Assembly: GCA_039105265.1 (NCBI GenBank)
Contig: JAPFFF010000005.1
Coordinates: 682,001 to 746,000 of the forward strand
Length of the DNA: 64,000 bases
Source: Tritrichomonas musculus
Lineage: Eukaryota > Parabasalia > Tritrichomonadida > Tritrichomonadidae
Reading direction: 5' to 3'
In this document: positions 41,001 to 51,000 of the stretch, piece by piece
Layout: each line of letters starts with the position of its first letter
How positions within the stretch are numbered: position 1 is the first letter of the stretch
Translations under genes and position numbers: made by a program
The notes under the pieces: model-generated
What the model saw: the letters and a program-made list of their open reading frames with translations, nothing else
Told to the model about the DNA's origin: nothing
Database searches by the model: none

Positions 41001-42807
41001 TGAAGTAAATTTAACAAACCTTCAAAATTATATTGATATTTTTGGTGAATTAACTTATAGTGTTTTTTCAAATAATGGAATTAAAATTCGTGCTGAAATG
41101 GATGGAAAATCAGAAATAGTTGATCTTGTAGGTAACAGAGCAACTTTTTTTTTTAAAGGTAAAATTGGTATAATTGTTTTTACTTCAATTTGTGCTAATG
41201 ATGCAGAAAAAGCTTGTGAAATTAAATATCCTGAACCTAATCAAACGGGATATCATTATATTAAATATCCAAACAGATGGGGAATATCAACTACAGGAAG
41301 AGGATTTCTAGCTGAAATAATTCCTGTTGAAAAAGGGAAGTCGTTTTATTATTATAAAACTTATACTGGTTCTATTGAATTAGTAAAAGAATATTCATCA
41401 GAAACAGTTGATGTTACTATAAAAATTATTGATAAGAGAAACGCTAATTATGTAAATATGAAAAGAACAAGAACAATTTGTTTGATTGATGAAGATGGTC
41501 TAGTTGTTCCTTTTTCAAGACAATTTGTAAATGATGATCTTTTTAGATTTCTTGAAATGATTGGAATTTCAAAAGATATCGATATGAATTACTTATATAA
41601 TGATGAGGAAGGAAAAATAATATTTGATCCTCAATATATTACATCAAATGATTTCTCTAATATTAGTTCTTATGTTTGTGATTTAAATATTTCTGGTGCA
41701 ACAATTAAAAATGTTGATAAATCTGATTTAATATTTGACGTTGGTGGTATTGATAAATCTCAAAGAAGAAAAACAATTTTAATTCTCATTATTGCTATTG
41801 TGATTATAATTGTTCTTTTAGCATTATTTATATTGTTTATTGTGTTGAAAATAAGAAAATGTATAAGATTACGTGTTGAAAATAAATATGTGAGTTCAGA
41901 AGAAGAAGATGAGTTTAGCATATACGAAAAGGACCCTGAAAAAATGGTTGTTGAAGCTTTTGATCATATAGAAAATAATGTATTTGAAAACATAGGGAAA
42001 AATGGACATGAAGAAATAATTATTAACGCTTTTGGTGATATAGAGATGAATGTTTTTGAAAATATTGGAATAAATTCGCATGAGAAAATGATTGTTGATG
42101 CTTTTGGAAAAGTAGAAACAATGCTTGTTGATAATATAGCAATATATAATCATGAACAAATGGTTGTTGAAGCCTTTGAAAATGTAGAAAATAATGTTTT
42201 TGAAAATATTGGAATTCCAATTCAAGGCTCAGAAAATAAAGGAAAAAGCATTATAGTTGATATTCAAGAAAATGTTTCTAAAAGCATTGCAAATTATGTT
42301 TTTCAGAATAATCAAACTAAAAATACTGAAAAAGGTAAACCTGAAAATATAGAAAAGGACGAATATGTAAATCCAGAGATGGGAGATTCTGAAAATATAA
42401 AAAAGAATGAATATGTAAATCAAGAAAACGATGATTCTGAAAATATAGAAAAGAATGAATATGTAAATCAAGAAAACGATGATTCTGAAAATATAGAAAA
42501 GAATGAATATGTTAATCAAGAAAACGATGATTCTGAAAATATAGAAAAGAATGAATATGTAAATCCAGAGATGGAAGATTCTGAAAATATAGAAAAGAAT
42601 GAATATGTAAATCAAGAAAACGATGATTCTGTGAATATTGAAAAAGATGAATCTGTAAATATAGAAAAAGATGAATCTGAAGATACAGAAAAAAATGAAT
42701 CTGGAAATGCAAAAGAAAATGAATCTATAAATACAGAAAAAGATGAATCTGCAAAAATAAATGATGATGAATCCGAAAATTCGGGAAAATATGATAATGT
42801 AATATAA
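38050..42807 (+). CDS. Large type I membrane protein with repetitive cytoplasmic tail
   Basis: 1585 residues, no family recognised. The N-terminus MLFIVFLSFTQS looks like a short signal peptide. An ectodomain of about 1,220 residues is rich in beta-type sequence, aromatic residues and N-glycosylation-like sites. One strong membrane segment (ILILIIAIVIIIVLLALFIL) lies near 1243-1268, followed by KIRKCIRLR, a positive stop-transfer. The tail of about 317 residues is highly acidic. It holds four degenerate 28-residue repeats (EKMVVEAFDHIENNVFENIG type, about 1296-1392), then 16-residue repeats (SENIEKNEYVNQENDD) and shorter KDESVNIE-type repeats. Topology suggests a surface receptor or adhesin-like protein with a tail that could bind cytosolic partners many times over; that role is inference. 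The first ATG gives the signal peptide directly. Confidence 0.75.
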   Translation: MLFIVFLSFTQSRIPYQYRDLINEALKSAEIKTPKGQREDTKYPGVYEGAKYHFKLTKTLTNKHTNDVKGFSYNKKNCAIVKRKKFNLTDGFTVVDPQTQNIYLLTKRVFQEDKVLVYESQKVNIFSIMTDFVMETSTDQNINDLPIRSTRRRSKRPKAEIKFGYNWNDKTDRPNLQSLQENMDAGVGYSIKIGVSTKLSFKSIWDISISFRLIFEGKFGVEVLIPDDSEIEIPEVTILEKKIAIPSLGFSASFLGLEISIGAFMNFVIEIIDIKVTIPLGFDYFKGYKITTSKYFEITPSSITDSKWETTITNLPEVDSTKEVFKKVLQATFSATVQVRPYISLEFNLGSLATSLECGLKFPVMFDFTFNKELCTFPHLHADVSMPIKMYFAFAGLDFESYTLIDRAEKEILLVNIDIPSFCIGNKRMMTDDEGSYDPGTAALYVTMDDAYDERPENSYPYEKEVSFKFLDKDNNILSQKKIPLQFYDTVEKKQHDRFMISLNLEAASIEWSLSFVDYYYDYDNNFFYYYELVKSDDTFVKQISDIKFENETNKLSYQIGLRLDKNDDSDILRMTANIEQIPVVFIDEVYKRKTEWTLLYFYEASIVDYSLFCIDEEGNRYVDHSATFLSYYADTEDLKKTGDTYVNDLNDFIFKINSSTILVDNVKVRMEIYRIYEQNGEEKEHPIAIILTPTLNTGDDFAQMPEGQETYSLYIEDGFQFYISLYLFSEGKMYDYGTHLFPNPRECKLQNYTIYINEHIWFDLQFYLGATNVLVKSSHEKPYSAYETIVGMVEVTQLYLIENFSDVAFRFFTIFNAGESYKILQFKYIPEEFRNESIFIIFDSVDYLIDFMDERVTKVGSGAGIIHINGSETLEIPIIRERYDNIFVNGTYYYVTFPSTGMIVVPDGTSIFAKYNLPTFLLVPNFYSIKTFAYYLPPGNQVIYSIHNDNNYTMYVFKGMHKEGDQFTLFLNSTGLGEEEPSVEVNLTNLQNYIDIFGELTYSVFSNNGIKIRAEMDGKSEIVDLVGNRATFFFKGKIGIIVFTSICANDAEKACEIKYPEPNQTGYHYIKYPNRWGISTTGRGFLAEIIPVEKGKSFYYYKTYTGSIELVKEYSSETVDVTIKIIDKRNANYVNMKRTRTICLIDEDGLVVPFSRQFVNDDLFRFLEMIGISKDIDMNYLYNDEEGKIIFDPQYITSNDFSNISSYVCDLNISGATIKNVDKSDLIFDVGGIDKSQRRKTILILIIAIVIIIVLLALFILFIVLKIRKCIRLRVENKYVSSEEEDEFSIYEKDPEKMVVEAFDHIENNVFENIGKNGHEEIIINAFGDIEMNVFENIGINSHEKMIVDAFGKVETMLVDNIAIYNHEQMVVEAFENVENNVFENIGIPIQGSENKGKSIIVDIQENVSKSIANYVFQNNQTKNTEKGKPENIEKDEYVNPEMGDSENIKKNEYVNQENDDSENIEKNEYVNQENDDSENIEKNEYVNQENDDSENIEKNEYVNPEMEDSENIEKNEYVNQENDDSVNIEKDESVNIEKDESEDTEKNESGNAKENESINTEKDESAKINDDESENSGKYDNVI
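42330..42780 (+). repeat. In-frame 48-bp and shorter tandem repeats in cytoplasmic tail
   Basis: Units of 48 bp encode SENIEKNEYVNQENDD with variants (NPEMGD, NPEMED). Several are nearly identical in DNA, then degrade into 24-30-bp ENIEKDES-like units. Upstream (about 41935-42225) an older 84-bp unit is repeated four times. Confidence 0.9.
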
Positions 42808-42829
42808 TAAAAATATATCTTATTCTAAA

Positions 42830-44181
42830 TAATATTTTTTTTAATGTGTTAGAATGTTTTGGGCAACTAATTATTTGTTTACATTTTGCGAATTTTGATT
42901 TGATTCCTTTACAGTTCGATTTTTTTAATGTATTCAGAAAAGCAGTTTTGTCAATCATCGCATATTTTGGTATTGAAATTTTAGATAATTTCCCCAAATA
43001 AAAAAATGCATATTGATCAATTTTCTGGCATCTTGTAGAATGATAATTGGAGAATCAGACGTGAATTTAATTTAGATAAATGAATACATCCTTCAAAAGC
43101 ATGTTCACAAACGTATTCAATTTCATTTAAAGATATTTTAGTTAATGAAATACAATTCATGAAGGTAATATTTTGAACGTTAAACGCTTTGGAAAATTTA
43201 ATTGAATAAAGATTAATACAATTTTCAAAATATATGCTGTCTAATCAACCTAGCATTTGACATTGTAACTTGGACCAAACTTTTGCAATCTGCAAATTGT
43301 TTCATTTTCGAATTATATTTCATTATTAATAAAATTTAATTCAATATTTACCAAAGCTGTATTTTGGAGCGCAAAAGATTTTATCTCCGTCAATTTAGGA
43401 AGGTTTACTGCTTCAAACCTTATGCAATTTTGAAAAGCACTGTTTGCAATTCCAATACAATTTACACAATTAACATTTACTAAATGTGGACAGTCCATAA
43501 AAGCTTCAATGTAAATATATATCTAACAGAAGGTAAATTAATTTCTGTAATATCTTCATTTCCATTAAATGATTTTTGCCCAACCCAATTGATTTTTGGA
43601 AAAGTAATTTTTTTAAAAGATTGACAACCAGCAAATGATCTATATGCAATAGAATCAGCTATTGGCATGTCAACATAAATAAGGTTTGGACAAAACTCAA
43701 ACATTGTATTAGTCACTGATGGTAATTTTTTTCATTGTTACATGAGTCAGTTTGGAACGATTGGCAAATTGTCCACCTGATATTTCTATTCGATATATTT
43801 CAATAACAGAACTTTATTCTACTTTTGTTAAACCTGTATTTTCAAGACATCCTTTTCCAAGTGAAATCAAGTTTGGAAAATTAATTTTATCAAGTTTAGT
43901 ACAATCTTTAAATGATTCCGTTCCAATTGTTATACATTCTACCATTGGAACGGAATCATTTAAACAATGGAAAATTAATTTTATCAAGTTTAGGTCAACA
44001 GTTACGAGATTTGTGCATTGTTTAAATGTATATTCTGAAATCGTTTTAGCAGTTGGAAGTTTAATTTCTGTGATTCCAAGTACTCTTATCATTTTTGATT
44101 CAAGTTTATATTTTGAGAAAGCTCATTGAAAAAAACTCTTAGAATTGTTACATTCAATTTTGGAAGTATTTCTGATTTCAT
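42830..44181 (-). pseudogene. BspA-like leucine-rich repeat surface protein relic
   Basis: Fragments in more than one minus-strand frame match the LRR_5/BspA repeat of trichomonads. Examples are NLIYVDMPIADSIAYRSFAG, FKKITFPKINWVGQKSFNG, LDKINFPNLISLGKGCLENT and YVCEHAFEGCIHLSKLN. BspA-like proteins are a very large trichomonad family, many of them surface-exposed and implicated in adhesion. An ATG at 44181 begins MKSEILPKLNV but the frame soon ends. Further stops and frame changes (near 43730, 43490, 43250) and a small inverted duplication at 43907-43964 break the array. This is a decayed host gene, downstream of and convergent with the type I membrane protein gene. Confidence 0.75.
43875..43993. 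repeat. Perfect 21-bp inverted repeat inside a direct repeat
   Basis: Arms 43907-43927 and 43944-43964 (core AAATGATTCCGTTCC) are exact inverse copies with a 16-bp loop. The hairpin is itself bracketed by a direct repeat, GGAAAATTAATTTTATCAAG (43875 and 43969). The layout is that of a local template-switch or snap-back event within the BspA relic, creating an inverted copy of a repeat piece. Confidence 0.9.
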
Positions 44182-44661
44182 AATATTAAAAAAAAAATTG
44201 TTAAAAAAGTAAAACAGATGTATTTATTTTTAATAATAAGCTTGATATTTTTCCAATTCTTGATATCAGGAATAAAATTATTTTCTCCAACAATATATTT
44301 CGAATTTCTTCTCTTTATTTCTCTTTATTTCCGATTAAATACAATTTTGAATGATTTACTTTCTATAGAGAACGATTCTATTCATGGTAATTCCACCACA
44401 AAATTTAGAGATTTATAATGGATTATATAGTTATCAAAAAATATAAAAAATATTTTAGCATCAGATAATGAAACATGCAAATCTATTTCCAATTTCATTA
44501 ATCATTTATGTATTCGCAGTTATCGTTTTTGAAATTATGACAAATAAGAAACCAGTTAACGATATCTTATTTTAAAAACCTTTAATAAAAATAAGAGCCC
44601 TTTAATTTATGAAATTTCATTTATAAAGAAAAAAAAAATTAATAAGAAATAAAATATTAAA
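44182..44661. other. AT-rich spacer, no supported gene
   Basis: A short plus-strand frame (44218-44418) encodes a hydrophobic 66-residue peptide with no homolog I recognise, in biased AT-rich sequence. I do not call it a gene. Confidence 0.4.
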
Positions 44662-45264
44662 TCATTTTGAACCATAAACTTGCTTGTATTCAAATGGACA
44701 TAATTTGCTCTTAACGATATGGAAACATTGGCCAGTGGCAAGGGAAAAAATTGGTTGATCGTGCTTTAAAGAATCTGAATAAACGTCGATAACTTTAGTA
44801 TTCCCAAATTCTTCCCTAAAACGCTTTACTTTTTCATCATAAAAACAATTTTCTCCAATGATACAGCCAGTTTTTTTATTGTGCCTTGTACAAATTAAGT
44901 GATCAATATGAATTCTTTGGGAAATTTCGTTAAGAAGAAAATCCGGGGATGCGCTTATGACAACACATGTTCTTTTTCTATTAAAGAACCATTTATGAAC
45001 ATCTTTTTCATATTTATCCCAAAAATTTTTAACAGCTTTTTGGAGTGGTATAAATGGAACAAATATAAAGCAAAATTTTTTAAAAGTTGTTAAATTAATG
45101 ATTCGTAAAAGAAGTAAAATTGCAGGAACCAGTATGAATGGAAGTAAAATAATAATCCACGGATAATGAATTAAACAATATAAACAGAATAATATACCGC
45201 TGTCAAAAGGAACTAAAGTTTTATCAAAATCATAAATATCAACTTCTTCTTTTTCTTTTTCCAT
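44662..45264 (-). CDS. HAD-superfamily phosphatase (SerB/PgpC-like, HAD-IB)
   Basis: A 200-residue phosphatase of the haloacid dehalogenase fold. Motif I is DIYDFDKTLV with D12 as the likely nucleophile and D14 as acid/base. Motif II is CVVISAS (serine near 104), and the acidic motif IV is VIDVYSDSLKHD. A hydrophobic stretch (GILFCLYCLIHYPWIIILLP and onward, about residues 24-58) fills the cap position. This pattern matches the HAD-IB subgroup that includes phosphoserine phosphatase and bacterial phosphatidylglycerophosphatase C, whose cap is also hydrophobic and membrane-associated. A lipid-phosphate or small phosphomonoester substrate is therefore likely but unproven. The start is the ATG at 45264 (MEKEKEEVDIYDFD); no upstream ATG exists in frame close by. 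Similarity to bacterial enzymes makes lateral transfer possible; only a tree could tell. Confidence 0.82.
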   Translation of the reverse strand: MEKEKEEVDIYDFDKTLVPFDSGILFCLYCLIHYPWIIILLPFILVPAILLLLRIINLTTFKKFCFIFVPFIPLQKAVKNFWDKYEKDVHKWFFNRKRTCVVISASPDFLLNEISQRIHIDHLICTRHNKKTGCIIGENCFYDEKVKRFREEFGNTKVIDVYSDSLKHDQPIFSLATGQCFHIVKSKLCPFEYKQVYGSK

Positions 45265-45278
45265 GAACAAATGTATTA

Positions 45279-45489
45279 TCACAATTTTGAATAATAAATT
45301 TGAACTGAATCACAATTTTGAATAAATAATTATCGATCAATTCAAATTTTGAATAAAAATTTCGAATGTGAAAAAACTTTTTATGAGATATCTTGATCGA
45401 TAATTATTTATTGTATTACTCGATAAAAAATTAAAATTTTATAAATAAAACTTTATAACTATTCACCAAATTCAGATATAGCAAATCGA
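45279..45489. promoter_or_regulatory. Upstream region of HAD gene with perfect 20-bp inverted repeat
   Basis: AATAAATAATTATCGATCAA (45321-45340) recurs exactly inverted at 45393-45412 around a 52-bp spacer. TCACAATTTTGAATAA occurs twice in the preceding 40 bp. AAACTTTTTA lies in the spacer. Whether this is a regulatory site or an element end is not clear. Confidence 0.45.
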
Positions 45490-47359
45490 ATGTCATTTCG
45501 CCTTGAGGGAGTTCACCATGTTGAAAGGAACGATACAGCTTATTGCGATACTATCGGTGTTCTCGACACAATTGAAAAAATCTCTTATCGTTATGAAGAT
45601 TCAAAAATTGATGCAAGTCATAGAAATATTGAATTATATCTGAAAAAGGATTTGGTGGATCCAGTATTCGAGGTCAATTGGGATGGAATCAAGAATCCCT
45701 TCAAATAAATTATTCAGCAACAATTTTATGAAATAACACCAAATCCAAATGCAGCAACCACGCTTTATACAGATTATAATATCACAAGTTCCAAAATCAT
45801 AACCGCCGATAACATCACGACGATGAGAAGTGATTTAAATTTGGGGACAAATAATTTGGATGTCGTATCGTACGATTTGAATGAAATGAGTCATAGAGTT
45901 AACGTACTTGATTCAGAAATGGTTCAAGTCAAAAACATAATTCAACATTTAGAGAATGACGTTAAGCATTTAAGAATTGTCTCATATACAGCCCTAGCTT
46001 TTGATATAGCAGGCACAGTAGGGAGTGCAGCATCTATAGGCATGCAACTTTTTCCACATGGTATCCAAATTTTAAAAGAAGCTTTTTCTAGCTTTTTCAG
46101 AGGTTTACGAATGAGATTAAGAGTTGCGAGTCAACCATACTGGGAAGTTATGAGACTATGGCCTGGAATGGAACTAAGGAGCATAACCACCGATATTTCA
46201 CCTGTTATTATTTGCTGTAATTCAGAATATACAAATTTAGACGATATCCCTTTTACTGAAGAAGATGATAATCCAGAAGAATATAGTTTATCGGTTTCAG
46301 CCTCTTATGAATTATGTAATCAATTCAGAGAAACATTGAAACCTATTTTCAAATTATTGGCCTTAAAGGTGGATGAAATAGCCAAAGAATTTGAAAATAA
46401 TGATTTTATTTCAAAAAGTGATTTGAAAAGAGAAGATACAATTGACATTAATGCGATTTGATTAATTGATGGCAAAATACATTTAGAAGCTGAGGATACA
46501 ATAAGTGAAGGAATTATCAAAGTCAGGATTATGATCATGAAAATAAGCGAATATAATGATATAGACTATGAAGAGAATTATCCAGCAATTCATATATCAA
46601 ATGGAGAGATATCGAACTATGCGAGCACAGAGAACTTTCCAACTGCATCTCTCCAAGACAAAACTATAATTATTGATAACCCAAAGAGACATAGAATTAG
46701 TGCAATCAGCATCAAAGAGAACACAGCGATAAGAAGTATGAAATATGCTGTAAATGATATAGCATATATGAGTGACATTGATGCGCTTAATAAAAAGATT
46801 GATCAAATAGAAGAAAACTCACATACAAATGATGAAAACATAGCAAAAATAATGAATACTTATCCTACTGTTGATGAAGCAAATGCCGCTTTAGATGTGC
46901 TCAAAGGCAGAATTGAGATACTAGAGGCTGAGAATACTGCATTAAAGGCTACAATAGCCGCTTTTGAAGCTAGAATTTATGCACTTGAACCACATGGGCC
47001 AACTTTGCCTGATTTCTATCAAGGGTTTACATATCATGAAGTTGGTGAAAATGATTTTTATAGATATTCTTGATAGAGGAGGGGGTGTCCTTTATTTCGA
47101 TATATGTTTTGTTACGTATAATGATGATACTGAATATGTTGGAGTATTTAATGATAATAATGATGTCAAACACTATGTCAGATCCAAATATGATACAGAG
47201 ACTGAGGAATGCTTTTATTATATTGATGAATTAAATGGAAATACAGAACCCTTAACTCAAGATTCAAATGGTTATTGTAAAGTTCCAAATGAACTAAGGG
47301 ATTCATTTGGTTCAAATTATACACGTACAACATATCTTGAAGTTTATTCAAAACCATAA
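45490..47359 (+). mobile_element. Possible Maverick/Polinton-derived fossil fragment (coiled-coil structural-type proteins)
   Basis: About 1.9 kb of plus-strand coding relics encode proteins unlike the neighbouring host genes. One has heptad-like helices and a glycine/alanine-rich segment (DIAGTVGSAASIGMQL). The next has long coiled coils (LNKKIDQIEENSHTNDENIA; LEAENTALKATIAAFEARI) before a small globular end, a layout seen in fibre-like virion proteins. Trichomonads carry very many Maverick/Polinton elements with coiled-coil proteins of unknown function, hence the suggestion; no polymerase, integrase, protease or capsid gene is present here. It is broken, with about three breaks, and looks like a terminal fragment of moderate age. 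The main alternative is a decayed host gene family. Family assignment is weak. Confidence 0.35.
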
Positions 47360-48079
47360 ATGTTAGCTAATTCTATTTATTTTTTTTGCTTAATCCTATC
47401 CCTAGTGATATCATAAGTGCGGTTAGGTCTGGGCGGCCGTTTAGGGCAGCCTAACGTATACTACTATTGAGTTATATTCACTTAAATTTTAATCAATAAT
47501 GAAAAAATGTTTCCAATACGAGCCAAAACATATATTACTAATACTTAAAAATCGATGATCATCAACTATTATGTAAATTCATGATCAAAAAATAGCATTT
47601 GAGCAAGTGTTTACCAAATAAACTCTATTTTAATATCATTACAGGCTTTACAATGCGTTTTCTAGTGAATTGGTGCAAAGATCTATGATAGTTTTCACCA
47701 AAGATTAGGTAAATTGTATTTTTTTGAGGATTTTTTCCTTACAAAATATGGATTAATGATAGATACAACATTATCCATATGCAAAAATATATATGATTTT
47801 ATATAAAAATGATTCTTTTATTCTTTGTTTTATTATTATTTCCCCCTTTTTCTCCTTTAGCAATTCAATTTTTTTCAATATATCTCACAAAAAAAATCAT
47901 TCATGCTGGGACAAAATTGAATACTTTTCAGTATATATTCAAAAAGTTTGACCCAAGCTTTTTGAATTCGACTTTATATATATATATAAAATATGAAATG
48001 TGAAATAAAAATTAATATATTAGTGATTAATATAATTTTTGCTTTAAATTAAATCGAAAAATATGCTATGCATATTTCA
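47360..48079. other. Spacer with isolated GC-rich inverted patch
   Basis: At about 47416-47456 a 40-bp patch unusually rich in GC (GCGGTTAGG, then GGGCGGCCG, then CCTAACG) interrupts very AT-rich DNA. Its ends, GTTAGG and CCTAAC, are inverse copies. It lies about 60 bp after the fossil fragment and could be part of an element terminus. The rest shows no gene. Confidence 0.5.
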
Positions 48080-51000
48080 TTATAAATCTGGTTGATCAGA
48101 ACCTGAATCCTTTGAATCCGAATCATCATTCAATTGATTCCTGTTCATCTTCACGTAAATAACTGCTACAACAGCAGCAATAGCGATAACTGATAAAGCA
48201 GGAATGACAATTGCAGCGATGATCTTCCATGTGTTAGAATCATAATTTCTTTCTTCAGAATTATCATAATTGAAGACGTTTCCAGAGATGAGATTATTGC
48301 TTAGATCCACATTCAAAGAGTTCTTAGAATCAGCCGCGAACTTGCAAGATTTCACAATCATCTTTGGCGATTCGTTTCCAATTATTTTCTCGGTAATGTA
48401 ATGAGCTCCATCATGAAGATCTCCAGTGAAGATACAATCTTTAATTTCCAATTTAGTTGCACTCTTTCCAGTCAAGTAAGAAATTGCACTTCTTGATTTC
48501 TCATCGATTTCGAACTTGCATTTAGTAATTGAAAAGAGACCATCACCAATATAATCATTACTAAGTCCTCTAGCAGAACTCTTGCTGACTAAGTAATCAT
48601 CTTCATCAAATTTTCCAACGTACTTCAAATCTTCAGTACTTGAAGTAGTAGTGCTTCCTTGTTTCTTCTTGAAATTACAATTATTGATTCTTCCTTTCTT
48701 AGCAACGACAAAGATTGACTTGCCACCAGTTTTAAGATTATCATCTTCAGCATTATTATTTGGTATCAATTCATTTCCTGTAAATGTACAAGTATTAACA
48801 CTTACTGGCACTTTTTTAGAGCCACAATAAATGTAAACAGCACCACCATAATAAGCCTTGCAATTCTCAAATGTAAGTAAAGTTAAGGTTACGTTATTCT
48901 TAAGATTTAGATTATTCTTAATGTAAATGGCACCACCACCGCCTCTCTTTGCTTGGCAATTGTTGAATGGTGTATCATTGCAAGTCAAGCAACAGTCAAT
49001 TAAATGAATTGCACCACCATCTTCATTAGTCTGGTCGAAGTTGTTAAATTTAGAAACTTCAATGAAAACATGAACACTTACTTCATCTTCAATGATTTCT
49101 TCGCAACGTGCACCATTTGTTGAGCAATTGTTTTCATTAAGATGGATGATTTGTGGCGTTGGTTCTGGTGTTGGTGTAGATGCAGGTGTCATTGTTGCTC
49201 TTGGTGACTTTGATGGTGGAGGTGTTTGTGTTGCCGGTGCAATGCAATTAATATTTGAAACAGTTCTTCCAGCATCAAATTGCATATTTGCATTTGTCAA
49301 TTGATATTGAAATACATTAGTTTTCTTATCGAATGACATAGATCTTCTTGGTGCATAATCTTCAATTGTTGCTTGAGATTGAATGACTTTAGTATCATAT
49401 TCAACATTGCTTATGTCACCATTTTCAAATGTTACTTTAAACCAAATGTCATTTTTGACAGTACATGTTGTGCATTGAATAAATATTTTGACATAGCCAC
49501 TGTCAACTGGACAATCAAATGACATTGAATTCATGTATCCATTGGCTGTGTTGTCAGATACACCGCCATTAGATGGTGGAACAGTTGGAGCTGGTGTGCT
49601 AGGTACTGCTATGCCATTATGATCAACATACATAAATGGTGCTACTTTAACATCCGAAAGTGAATAGCTGAATCGATTCAATTCAACGATGTTATCAGTA
49701 AATACATCCTGGATTTCAGATGATATAGCTGCTTGTGAAACTGCTCCAGACTCTTTGTTGTAATTGTTAATGAAGTCATTGTTGTTGATAGAAATATGTG
49801 TTTCACATTGATCTCCTTCAATATAAATGGCATGACCATCATATGCTGTATTTCTGCGGAATGTGCAGCCTTCAATTTTAACACTCTTAAGATAATATGT
49901 TCCTTGGTTTGATGTGAAAGATGGATTCAAATAAATAGCTCCACCACGTCCTTCTGGTTTCTTGTTGTAATGATTATCATATAACATTTCAATCGATGTC
50001 GTCGTTTGATAATTCGCAACATTACCTTCAAATGTACATCTGATGATTTCAACTGTCTTTTGTGTTTGAATAGCAATTGCTCCTCCATGTCGAACTGCTT
50101 TGTTCTGTCGGAACAAACATCCTTCAAATGTTAAATCAACATTCGAAATCGATTGGCTGAAGCCATATTGAATTCCACCTCCATCACCTGTAAAGTATTC
50201 ATTATAACCTGTCGGGTATTGATTTCGTTTATTTGGTGATTTCAATGCAATATTGTTGATGAATTCACAATTATTAAATTCAATTTTATCTGTGCCTGTG
50301 ATCCATAATCCAGATCCACCTCCATAATCACTGTTGCAGCGGTTGTCCAAAAATTTCATCTCATTGATGATGAATGTAGAAACTTTGGTCTTTAATGTAA
50401 ATACTACTGAATAACCAGAGTTTCCTTGTTCTTGCATGTTTTGAATTGTGTTGTTATCAAATGTAATCGATGTCGTGTATGCAGTAATTGACATGCATCG
50501 ATTGTTGTTGTTAGTACTTTCACAATTATCGAAAATACAATTCTCAATGGTAATTGGATCATTTAATGTCGTTAATTGTGAAAATAAGATTCCTGCTTTG
50601 CCTCTAGTTCGGATCAATTTAGAATTACGGAATGTGAAACCTTTTTTACCAAAATCAATACCTCCAAATCCTCTGGATGAATCTTCAAATGAAATGGTAA
50701 TATCATCTATCAATGATATACATTTAGTAAGTCTGATATTGTATGAATTAGAATCGGATGAATCTAATCCATTGTTGACAAATGTGCTGCTTGATATTTC
50801 AACACTAACATTCTCGATGTTTTCTTCTTCAATATAAATACAATGACCATTCTCGCATTTGTTTCCAATAAATTCACATTCTGAAATCTTGATCGTGTCC
50901 ATTTCTAATATTCCTGAAAATGCTGGTGCTCCTGCATTTTCTGATGTAGGTGGTTGAACAATCTTGCCCCATATGTAGATCGCTCCTCCTTTATCATTAG

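Noticed and set aside
44218-44418. Small hydrophobic plus-strand protein
   Set aside because: AT-rich bias alone yields such frames; no upstream signal and no recognisable family.
47809-48003. Small hydrophobic plus-strand frame near the 3' end of the beta-helix gene
   Set aside because: Composition-driven; no support beyond an open frame.
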